A DNA stretch of 64,000 nt, taken from NCBI RefSeq assembly GCF_020740795.1, contig NC_067294.1, forward strand, positions 17,179,001 to 17,243,000. Direction: 5' to 3'. Under the pieces are notes generated by a model, which did no database searches, was not told the DNA's origin, and was given only the letters and a program-made list of their open reading frames with translations. The translations under genes were made by a program, and so were the position numbers. Of this stretch, positions 20,101 to 32,100 are shown piece after piece. Origin of the DNA: Apus apus (Eukaryota; Chordata; Aves; Apodiformes; Apodidae). Within the stretch, counting starts at the first letter, position 1. The number at the start of each line of letters is the position of its first letter.

Positions 20101-23100
20101 TTGCTCTCACCAGCACAGCTGGATCCATAAGCTACATCCCACAAAAAGCCTCATCATCAGAATTCACTCTCTGGCTTGCACAGGTTTGAAAGCAGATTAA
20201 ACTGCCTCCATAGCAATGCAGAGACCCAGCTCAGCTTGTGCTGGTAGAAGAACCACTGTGGGAACAGCCAGCCTTGAGGGGAGGTCCACTTGTCTCTGAG
20301 GGTGCAGGCCAGGCCCAGCACAGAGTCTGCTGCCAACATCACCATGTGGTGGCTTGTAAACCTTGACCACGTGCAGGGTGTGCAGGGCTACTGGAATTAC
20401 AGCCCCCCAGTCATATCACTATGGGAGTTCATAGGAAACTGTAGCAGCATGAGAAAGGTCTTTGTATGGGAAGGTAGAGGGCCAGAAGACATGGTGCTGG
20501 AGGAGATGTCACAAGGTTTGTTCTAAGAACCCTGGTATTTAAAAACAGCTCCTGCTCCACGAACAGCAAGCTTTTTCTTTCCACTCCCTGCTAGCCTGCT
20601 TGCAGCCCCACACAGACTGAGAAGGGCTGCTGTCCTTCCTGCTGGAGTCACTCACCTGCTGGTGTCACCCACCTGCTGCTCTAGTACCAGCAGAGGTGGG
20701 GCTTCAAGCACTGCAGTTCCCGTGGGGTTGCCCTGTTCCCAAGGGCACGGCTCCACCCTGCACTGCTGAGCACCATCATGTGGAGTCCATCTGCACTCCA
20801 GGAGTGGGGCAGGGAGAGGGAGGATTGTCTGGGCTGGCTGGCCTGGAGGCCTGCAGGAACACGGTCCATGGCCCAGAAACAGGGGCTGGAGGAAGAGGCT
20901 CTTATTCCAGGAGAGAATGGAGGTTTTGTTTGCATATCTGAAAGTACACGAAACCAAGATATTAATGACACACCACACTATGGAACCAGCTGGTAAGAAG
21001 TGGAAAGAACTGAGGAAGAACTGCTCTGGAGACGGGCTGAAAGAGTTGGGGTGTTCAGCCTGGAGAAGAGAAGGCTCCAGGGAGACCTGAGAGCACCTTC
21101 CAGTGCCTGAAGGGGCTCCAGGAAAGCTGGGGAGGGGCTTTTCACCGGAGAGCAGAGTGGTGGGACAAGGGGTGATGGTTTTGAGCTGGAAGAGGGGAGA
21201 TTTAGATCAGACATCAGGAAAAAATTCTTCACCATGAGGGCAGGAAGGCATTGGAACAGGTTGCCCAGGGAGGTTGTTGATGCCCCTTCCCTGGAGGGGT
21301 TGAAGGGCAGGTTGGATGGGGCTTGTGCAGCCAGGGCTGGTGGGAGGTGTCCCTGTTCATAGAAGGGGGGTTGGAACCTGGCGATCCCGAAGGTCCCTTC
21401 CCACCTTAACCATTCTATGATTCTATGAAGAAAAGTGCTCTTTCTTCTTGCCATGGCTCTGCCCTACCTTTTCTCTGGCAATATGGGCTCTGCTTCTATG
21501 GAGTTACTCCCCCCCAACCCTCATCCCCCTGCCCCTGGTACCTTCCACCTCCGCTTCCAACAGGCGCAGTCTCTCCTGAGCGTTGGGGTTCCCTGCAGCA
21601 GCTGATTGCTGGTAGTGCCTCAGAGCTTCTGCCAGGTTCTGCTGCACTCCAAGGCCCTTCTCATAGCAAACACCCACGTGGTACCTGCTTTGGGCATCCT
21701 AGCCACAGGAGAAAGCACAGCAATCAGCTCCACACCATGGAGAAGTGAGGACAGCAGATGAAAGGAGAACAGAGAGTCTTTAACACCTTCTTTAGAGCTT
21801 ACTGCTCTATCTTTGGTCACCTCCTTGAACGTTTACTCCTGTCCCTCAGACCCCATCTTCACTAATATAGACCCTTCTCTGAGCACATAGTGAGGCAGAA
21901 TTTTTTTAGAATCATAGAATGTTTTGGGTGGGAAGGCACCTTCAAGATCATCCAGTTCCAACCCCCTGCATGGGCAGGGACACCTCCCACCAGCCCAGGC
22001 TGCTCCAAGCCCCATCCAACCTGCCCTTCAACACTGCCAGGGATGGGGCAGCCACAGCTTCCCTGGGCAACCTGGGCCAGGGTCTCACCACCCTCACAGG
22101 GAAGAATTTCTTCCTAATGTCTCACCTAAACCTCCTCTCTTCCCAGCTGTCTCTTGACTCAGCTCCTACATATCCCTTCCCAATTAAATTCACCAATTTC
22201 CCTTTGACATCCAGGTCTGCGTCACGGGAACAAAGGAACTGCTGTCTCTGCAGAGCATCCCAATTGTCTCAGGGGTCAGAGCCAACAGGACCTGGGCAGC
22301 CTTGACTGCACCCACATCCTGATGACGCCCAGACTCTGAGCACGCCCTGAGGTTCCTATCACAGTTCATGAGAAGTCTTGTAAAAACATAACAAATGCCA
22401 GAGAGGCACTGGCTGCCAAGGGCTGGAAGGTTGCCCTGGGCAGCATCAGGCCATCAGGACTGACACCACATGCCACACTATCTCACTCAGCCCCACCTAA
22501 TTATATTCCAGAAGAAAAACTCAAGCAGCAGAGATGATGTCAAGCAAGTAAGTGCTAGAGAAAAAGCACCTAAGCTGCTCAGACATGTAAGTGCTGAGAG
22601 TGAAGTAGAAAGTAGAGATGTCATTGCAGGTGGGTCAGTGGAGCCAAGTCCAAACCTGCGATATGTGTCTATTGTCCTTGGGATCCAACAGGAGGAAAAG
22701 GGTCTCACAGAGAGCAAGAAAGCAGGATGGTGGTCCTGAAGACACTGGAAAGACCACATGGGCTAGTGGGCACATGGACCTTTCCAGCCAAACCCCAGCA
22801 ACTTAACTTGAGGAGTAAGACTGCCAGAAACATGATTTAAACAAGGCTTTGCAGAGAAGAAAAAAAACAGAAGGAAGCAAGTGTCAATTTTAATAAAGCC
22901 ATGAAAAAAGAACATATTGCAAGTGTTGCTGTCTGGGATGTAGCTGGTGGAGGAAAGCGAAGAACTCAGTGAGTGGGTGCTTTGCAAAATGTTGCAAATC
23001 TCAGTTTATGACAGCAGTAAACTTCTTTAGAGATGAGAGAAACGTCTTGAAGGATTGGCACTTCAGATGTGAGAAGAGACAGGGTCAAAGAAGTGTGAAG

Positions 23101-26100
23101 TGTTCCACTAGCCCTCTCCTAGCTGAGGAACACCTCAAAGCCAAGACCACAAGGAGAAGAGACCCCTAAATTAGCATGGCATTAGTGACCGTGATATGCT
23201 TTGAAATCTGAAGGTCAGGCTCAGCTCTCCAGCAAGCCCCTTCAGAATGTTTTTTCTCTTCTGTGGTTGCACACATCAAATAAGGGAGGATACAAAGTGG
23301 TAACCAAAGCAAAAGGTAGTTCTCTGAAGCATCCTTGTGTTTGGAAGAACATTTGTCAGAGCTTCCTCCTCAGCTCTAGCACAGAGCAACAACCTGAGAC
23401 AGAAACACTGAACCCATGACTTTTTGTGCCTGTCTTCCTTGTTTTGGAGCTGTAGCTAAGTAGCACTGTCCTTGCTTCACCCATACCCAGTATTCTTTCA
23501 ACTAACTAAACATCAATTCACACTCCAAGGTAAGAGGAAAAGAACAAACTCATGGAGCCCTTCTCCCTAGCAGAACATCCCAGGGAGCATATGAACCAGC
23601 CATCAAGGAGTGGTGTGGTAGATCCACAGCCAGCACCCACTGGGAAGCAGAGATGGGGAAAGATGGACTGGGGTTTGGAAATTGTCATGGCTGTGACCAA
23701 AACACTGATCCACCCCTGGGACCTGCAGTCACCTGCCAGATTTTCTGTTGGGAAGGGCTTGCTAGGCATTCAGTAAATAGCACTCATGTTTGATGAGATA
23801 ACTCCTTGTTACACTGCACAGCACACACAGCTGGCATCAGGCTGGAAGAAAAGAGTCAAAGATGCAGCTTATGGGAGATCTTTAGCAGATTTGGAATTAA
23901 ATGCTTTATCATGAGCTATGAGCTGCTGTGGCCAGTCAGGTCTGGTCCCACCAGCCATTTGACAGTGCCTGGATTCTTAAAAAGGGGGTGAAAACTGACG
24001 TGGCAAAGTTTCCAAGTGATGTAATGTCATTCAGAGTGATCAAACTTGCTGTTAAGAATTAATTAGAGAAGGTGTCACAAGACTAAGAGTGGGCAACACC
24101 ATCACAGAAGAAAACTCAGTGCTGACAAATGCAAAATAAGTGCTTGTAGAAAGAAATTTGTGTGCCACTGTGATAGTTCCCTCAAGGCACCAAATCACTG
24201 CTCAGTGGCAGGCAAAAGGACAGGCAATATTGGGAATTATTGGAAAGAAATACAGAACAAAGCAGAGGATGTCATTATGTGAGATCCCTGGCATGCCTCC
24301 TCAAGTCCAGTTTTAGCCCAAGCATCCTAAAATGGTCAAAGGAGAATTAGAAAAATAGAGAAATGACTGACAAGCAAAATGGAACAGCTTAACTACGTGG
24401 AGAGACAAACTAAACTAGCACTCTGCAGCCTGCAAAAGAAATGACTCAGAGAGGACACACTAAAGGCTGACAGAATCAGAAGTATTAGCCAGAAGAAAGG
24501 GAATAGCTATTCATTATTTTCCAGTACACAAAAGCTGTGGGAACTGAAGTTAAAATGAGCAAGTTCTTCAGGAAAAAACCCAAACAACCCTGGCTATTAT
24601 AATGCAGTGCAAGCTGAAAACCAGTGAACAATGTCACAGTGTTGTAAAGACACAGAGCTGTGGGATGCAGACACCTGGCTGCAAGACATGGGATATCATA
24701 CTCCTACAACTGGAAGTGCTGGTGAGCATTCAGGAGCAGGACTGTGCTGAGACTGTGGCCCTGCCCCTCAAAAAAAAATAAGCCTGGGTCACTTGGAGAA
24801 AGTTCAAAATTGTTGGGATCTAGACAGCATGAGGTGTGAGGAGAAACTCAAACAACAGGGGAAGGCTGAATGGGGACTCAAGTATTTTAAGTACCTTAAA
24901 GGTCCCTGAAAAGAAACAGAAATAGTAATTTCATCCTCTCTGTAGAAGAATAAGGCAACAATTTTGAAGAACAGACTGAAGATAGACACAACAAAGTTCT
25001 CAAAATGATACAGTAGTGAAAAGAGTTTGACTGAAGAGGGTGTAGATGCTCCACAATGTGAAACCTGTAAAATTATACTAGAAGAATATGAGCACTGGTG
25101 CTGTAAGAACTACTCCAACCCCACAGGGCTGTTTCTACATTTCTGTTTTGTAGAGGCTGTGCCCCAGGGCCTGTTTCCTCTCCCAGGTGCACCAGGGCTT
25201 CACTCTGTCCTTCCATAAAATCCTGACACTTGCTCCCATTTCCAAGAAGCCCTGGAATCTGCCACCTGCAATGATCATAAAGTGAGAACAGTCACAGCTC
25301 ACAAAGAGGTTACTTACCCCATTCTTTGCTGCCAGCAGCAGGTACTTCAGGCCTCTCTTTTCCTTAGGTTGCAGCCCCCTCATGTAGAACACTCCAAGAT
25401 AAGCCTGGGCCTGCAACAAAACCACCCGGGTTCAAATCAACCAGGATTTCTCCCCTTCATTGCTCCAGTTCTTTTATTGATTTTGCAAGTTGCTGACAGG
25501 CCAGGGTGGCTGCAGCAAGAGGATTGTGCTCAGTGCCCTGCCTGCTGCAGAGCCTGCTGAGAGAAAGGGGGGATGACCCAAGAAAAATCAGTCTGACGTG
25601 AGAAACACAGCAAAAAAATCACATTTTATCTCTAAAACTCGAAGATACATGCAGTTAACATCACCACACTAACACTGAAAAGACCCAGAATAGGGTTTCT
25701 GACTGCACTGGGGAAGTTGGAGCCAAAGAACAGCTCCTACTCGTGAGCTGTCCATCAGATCCAGCAGATGCACTTCCAGGAACAGTGTGCTACATGAGGC
25801 ACAGGCACTGCCAGGACAACTGGCACTGGCAGCAGAAGATGGCACATGCCTAAATGCATCTCCTGAAGAGTGGGAAAGGAGGGGAGGGTACACAGATCCA
25901 TGTGGATGAATCACCTTGAAAAGTCACAGATACAATATCAGGATCAGTTCTCATGGAAGTTCCTCCACCAAAGCAACCTGTACTCTAGGAATAGTGAGGA
26001 GATGAAACACAAAAAGCTGCATTTTCAACTGTGGGTCAGGTTTCCTGAGCCAATGACTAATCTGGGTGTCTAATCTAAGAGCCACATTAAAAAGCCCAAC

Positions 26101-29100
26101 AGCAAAACAGACAAACAACACTGCTGACACAGTGAGTACCTGGCCATGTCCCACGTGCAGGCAGGGATGTCTCCCATGCACTGTCAGGAATATAAATATC
26201 ACAGAATCACAGAATGTTGGGGGTTGGAAGGGACCTCTGGAGATCATCTAGTCCAACCTCCCTGCCAGAGCAGGTTCACCTGGAGCAGGTTGCATAGGAT
26301 GGCATCCAGGTGAGTTTGGAATGTCTCTAGAGATGGAGACTGGGCAGCCTGTTCCAGTGCTCTGCCACCCCCAAAGTAAAAATGTTTAGATGGAACTTCC
26401 TATGTTCAAGTTAGAGCCCAAACCTTCTTGTCCTGTCACTGGGCACCACTGAAAAAAGACTGGGATATGTAGGAAAAATCCTGGTTCCAGTCCCACAGAT
26501 GCTGCTTTCCAGGATGTCCTGTGGTTCAAATCCTTCAGACAGTGCTCTCTCTGCTGGCTCTGGCCTATGAACTCCCACACTGTGGTCACTAACCTCTGTA
26601 ATCCCAGCCATTGCTGCTTGCTCCAGGAAAACCACTGCCTTCTGCTGCCTGTCCCACTCTTCCTGGGGTCTGTGGCACAAGAGGTACCTGGCGTAGCGGT
26701 ACTGGGCCATGGGGTGACAGCTGCTGGCTGCCTGGGAGTAATAAAAAGCTGCCTGGGAGAAGGAGAAACATACTCATGTGATTCAGGTAATACAAGCCCT
26801 CCAACAGGACCTGACTCCCCCCTTGGCCAGGACAAGCTACACCTGTCTGGATCCACCAGGAGCTGCACACCCTTCCCCCAGCAGCTCTCCCAGCTGAAGA
26901 ACAGGGGATTGTTTCGGGGAGGCAGGGGACTGAGATGCCACCAGAGCCCTCCAACCACGCTGCCTTCTCCAGCCCCAACTCCCCGTGCTGCAAGGGGGGT
27001 GCAGCACCCCAGCTCCCTCCGTGCCGACCGGGATCTGCACCGTGACTCCAAAGGAGCCGCCTCTGCAGATCTTCCCGGCGGCAGAAGCTGCAGGCGCCGG
27101 CTGCACGCACTAGGTGGCAGCTGCAGTTCAGGCACCCGAACAGGACGGGCTGGAGCTGGAAAGAAGCCCTGGGAGGTGCAGCGGTGTTATAAACACGGTA
27201 ACATGACAGGTTTCTCCTCGGCACTCTCCTGGGTGCTAGTAGCACAGCCTGTGTACCTAGGAGAAGAGTTCAGAAGCTATGAGAAAGGGGGCTCAGGAGC
27301 ACATCTCCGGGGGGAGCTCTGACACTGAAGCCAGCTCTGCAAACCTGCAGTTTGCATTCTTTCCAGCAGCTTCTAAAGAGACTTCAGAGACTGTCACACC
27401 CAGGCAAAAGGAGAAAAGTGCCTGTGCACCTCAGCAAGCCCACTCTCCTGCTCTGGGCTGCAGAGGTGCAGCCCTACAGGACGTGGATACCTTTTCCAAG
27501 TCTCTCTCGGTGCCTCTGCCGTGCTCGTAGCACAGACCCACGTTGAACTGGGCTTTGCTGTAGCCTCGGTCTGCTGCCAGCTTGAAGCAGGTGTAGGCTA
27601 TCCTGGCATGGCCTGCCCTCATGCTTTCAACCCCTGAGAAGAACAAAATGTCAAACCAGGGATAAAAAGAAAGCAGGCAGAATGCAGCCTCGAATGCAGG
27701 AACCTCCCCCTACCCTGCTCCATTCCTGGCTGGCTCACCACCCCTCACTCCACAGGACCAAAGTTTCCACAGGGGAAAAAGGGCAACACTGCCTTTTAGG
27801 AATTCCTTGTAGGACCATGGGCTAACACAAGGTATGGTTTGCAGAGAAGCATCTTGCTTTTTTAGGGCTGCAACTAGTGGTGTATATAGGGCAGGGATTG
27901 TTGTGTTGTTTTTTTTTTCCTGGATCATTGCATCTTCCTTCTGCTCTTCTTAGAGGTGCAATCCTGTAATTGCTTTTTTCTGCTTGCCAGGAAGACTGAG
28001 ATCTCAGACAATGAAAAGGGATACAGGGATGTGTCAGCTCGTGGTGCAAAAAAGACAAGAGATGGCTCAATTTCCAACTACAGATGTCAGGACAACAGTG
28101 CAGGCTTCAACCAAGCCTGGATTGAAATATGCTGATATAAATCAGGTGGCAGGATGGAACAAAGGGCAATAAATCTCTCCAAGCACAGTTGAAATTGCTG
28201 AAAGGAGGTTTCAGCTTGGGTATATGCTATCCCTGCCTTTGCACAAGACCTGCAACAACTTGGAGGTCCTTCAAGAAGAGATATGTGTGATTTAAGGACA
28301 AAACCAAATCCGAGTCCACGTTACCAAGGATATTCAATGCAATGGACATGTCAATCCGGAAAATCTGCTGCAACTGGAAAGCAGCTTCCTCTAAATGCCC
28401 TCGCTGAGCTGGGTCACCCTGAGGAGTTAAAAGAAGAAAGCTATGAAGACAGCAAAACCATACAAACCTTCCAGGAGATTCTCTCTGGGAAACTGAGCAG
28501 TGAGACATTTGCACTGAGCTATAAGCTATCAGAGGGTGATGTAATCTGCTGTCATGTGCTCACCAAAAAAATCTCCCTTTCCTTCCCAGCTAGGGAAGCT
28601 GTGTGGACATTGCTGGCCTGCCCTCTGGCCAGGGAGCTTGGTGTAGCCTCTCAGGTGTCATCAGGCTTTTCAGAATTCAGCAAACACCCAACACGACTGC
28701 CGAGTTCCCCTTCTCACCCTTCTTCACCCTCCACATCATGCCAACAGCACAAACTGTCTCTGCCAACCCTGCACTGACATCTCTGTATATGCTTTACACA
28801 ACTCAAGCTGAGCCCATGCTGTCAGCTTACTGAGCACTGCAAGCTCCTAATAAAATCCTGCACAGCAGAGACTATGTCTTCTCCTCCTCGGTAATGAACA
28901 GTATTTTTTACTTGAGCACAGCTCTGGGAGGCAGATTAGCCCGGCCTGCAGCTTTGGCTTCCCAGCTTGTGCACACATTTGGTGCCACCGAGTGGCAGCA
29001 GTGCACGCTGCACATCAGCTGAGAGGCTTCCACGCTCGGGGAAGTCAGGCAGCAAAAATGTCCCCTGCCACCCAGCAGCTTCAGTGCTCAGCCAGAGCTT

Positions 29101-32100
29101 GCAGCTGCTCACACAGGACAAGGCAGAGTCTCCTGAGACCTGCCCCGTGACTGACAAACGAGCTGGAGACTCTTCCTACGGGCCTTGCAGAAAGTGGCAC
29201 CTCCCAGGATGGGGAGTTGGATGCTCATCCCCTCAGCTGATCAACTATAGAATAATAAAATAGTTTGGGGTGGAAGGAACCTTAAAGGTCATCCAGTTCC
29301 AACCCCTTGCATGGGCAGGGACACCTCCCACCAGCCCAGGTTGCTCCAAGCCCCATCCAACCTGCCCTTCAACACTGCCAGGGATGAGGCAGCCACAGCT
29401 TCCCTGGGCAACCTGGGCCAGGGTCTCACCACCCTCACACTACAGAACTTCTTCCTAATGTCTCACCTTAATCTCCCCTCTTCCAGTTTTAATCCATTCC
29501 CCCTCATCCCATCCCTCCCTGCCCTTGTCCCAAGTCCCTCCCCAGCTTTCCTGGAGCCCCTTCAGGCACTGGAAGGTGCTCTCAGGTCTCCCCAGAGCCT
29601 TCTCTTCTCCAGGCTGGACACCCCAACTCTCCCAGCCTGGCTCCAGAGCAGAGCTGCTCCAGCCCAAGGATCATCTTTGTGGCATCCCTTGGACTTGCTC
29701 CAGGAGCTCCATGTCCTTCTTATGTTGGGGACTCTAGAATCAAGCCAATGCCTTCCTGGTGGGGGAGCAGAGGTCATGGCCATGTCAAAGAGAGGATCCC
29801 CCTCAGTTAAATACTAAATGTATTTCCACTGTGTCACAGTGTCCTTGAGGAATTGCTCAGCTGACTGATATTTAAAACGGGGAACTGTCTGCACCTAAGA
29901 CTGTGAATTGCAAGGAATTAGCAGGTTTAATCACAAGAACAATAATTTATGGCCTTGTGACTCTCAAGCTGGTGCACCCTCTTCAAGCCCCAAGTGTCTT
30001 CCTCTCTACAACCGACAAGAGCCAGTCCTGATTTGCAGCTTTGGGAGGAGTGATACCACCTGCTCCAGTCATGGGTTATCTGGTCAAAACCAAAATAGCA
30101 AGTGTGTAATCACCTAGGGGAGGATTTCATCAACATGCAAATACACAAGGGCTCCTGGATGGGGTGGGGGTTGTTTGTTTTGTAGGTTTGGTTTTTGCCA
30201 TTATATTTCAGTGCTTTTCTACCAGCACCCCTGCTGTACAGGCATCTTAAAAGGATGGAGATGCCAGCTTGTACTTCTTGGAATTTTGCTCTGGCTAAAG
30301 CAGAGGGCAGGACATCATATCTTCCTTTCTCCTGGCCTCCAGCTGTGCTGGGCAGAAAAGTGTCTTTGGTGTGAGTGGACTGTTCAGGCTGTGCTTGGGG
30401 TGGCCCTGAGGTGTCCTCCTCTTGGGAAGAGGCCTCAGGTGCAGCTGGAGAGTGTGAAAAATGAAAGCCTACCTTGGCACTGTGGAGAGCTGGCCCCAAG
30501 CTGGAGCTCTCAGGGATTTGGAGCTCCCCTACATTAACACAAACAAACAGAACAGAAAAGAACCAAAAAAGCAGGGTTAAGCAATGCTGTATCTTCACCT
30601 CTTCTTCCTTTACCCATCTTCTCTATTCCACAGCTCTTTCCTAGAGGACCAATCTCCCACCCTGCCAGGGACATTAAGAACAGAAGGAACACCAACCAGT
30701 CTGACCTTTGCATCCAAAGCCATTGAGTGCCACAAGAAAAGGGCCCTGCAATCTGCAGCTGCCTAATGCACCCCCTCCAAAAAGGCCCCCAGTCTTGATT
30801 TGAAGACACCAAAAGGCAGAGAATCTCCCACTTCTTCTCCAAGTTCATTCCAGCAATTTGTAATCAATGCTTTAAACCTCTGTGCCTCATTGCAAATTAA
30901 AAAAGGTTTCTGCTCCCAGGCACTGGCTTTTCCAGGCTTTTTTTGCTCTTTACTAAAAAGCCCATTCTCCTTTTGAAAGTCCTGATCCAACTAATCAACC
31001 CCTCTTCATTCCTGTCTGTGATTCTAAACAGACTGTGCTGCTCATGTCTTTCAAATGAAGTACTTTTCTGCCCAGGTCGAATAATTTTATGACTTTTTTG
31101 TCACTGTTCTGAATTTTCAACATTGTTATTGAAGTATGGACCCTCTCACCAGTGTCACAGGAAGGGTAAGATTGTCTCCTTACTGGAATTTGTAACTGCC
31201 TAGTTTGCATCTATCAGAACTGTGCTCCAATTCCCATTGCCCAGAGCATCACACCGAGATCTCACGCTCAGGTGCTCGCCTCCTTAGCTCCTTTTCCAGA
31301 TAATTTCTTTCCAGGATATTGTTCTGCTTCTGCAAGAGGATGATCAGATGTACTATTCTGCCTGCATGGGATGCAGGCTCAGGTGATCAGCCCAGAGCAC
31401 CCCCCTCGCTCATCGCTGCCCTCTTAAACCACGCTGCCACAACCATGTGTCCAGCCACTGTCTGACCAGTTTCCATCAGAATTATCTAACAAAAAAAGAT
31501 CTACAGCCAAAGCTGAACCACCTTGCTCTGAACAGCACCGTGCTGGAAGTGATTACCCAAGCAATTATGCCAGCTCCTCTAAGAGGATGGTGACCTCCAG
31601 CCAAGGGGACAGAGAGGCCAGGGCTGACTGAGGCCGATTATTTTTAACCTGACTCACCACGAGCAGCTGGATCCCACCAAACACCAGGTGCTGAAGCCTG
31701 GAAGACTCCAAGGCAATGCTGCTAAGGCAGCTGTGCCCTCCCTGTGTCTCCCTGTCCCCTTCTCAAGCTGTGTGGCTGCTGAGCAGAGCTAATAGGAGTG
31801 AAAAATCAGTCCTTTTGGGAGCCCAATTCCTTGATTCCTGGCACTAGACAGCACTTGTGCCAGCCCAGCAAGAAAAGGAGAGTGCAACCAGCAGGACTTC
31901 TTGCAGTGCCTGCCCCGTGTTCCAGCTGCAGCCTCATTATTCCCAGATAAACAATCCCCCTCTGGCTGTATTCAAATGTATTTTATCTGAACAAGCTCCA
32001 CTCACCCAACAAGCAAGATCGCTGTGGCAAACACAGCTCCTATTCATCATCCCATCCAAAATCATATCATCTATGAATTTATTAGTTGTGCTTTACATTT

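Larger units (their letters stand above)
14981..21541 (-). other. DELE1 intron 10, contains the PCDH12 terminal exon
   Basis: A 6.6 kb intron with the donor GTACCA directly after GAAG and a good pyrimidine-tract acceptor. It contains PCDH12 exon 4 and its 3' end on the other strand, two CR1 copies (18466-18776 and 21020-21428) and a short CA repeat near 18.9 kb. The stretches 17.6-18.4 and 19.0-21.0 kb show no recognisable feature. Confidence 0.75.
21699..25317 (-). other. DELE1 intron 9
   Basis: A 3.6 kb intron with donor GTAAGT and acceptor GTGGCTAG. It contains a young CR1 copy at 21907-22150 and degraded older LINE sequence at about 23985-25000. The stretch 22.2-23.9 kb is unremarkable. 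Confidence 0.75.

Noticed and set aside
25420-25445. GGTTCAAATCA resembling a tRNA B box
   Set aside because: No A box at the right distance, no acceptor-stem pairing, and it lies just upstream of DELE1 exon 9.
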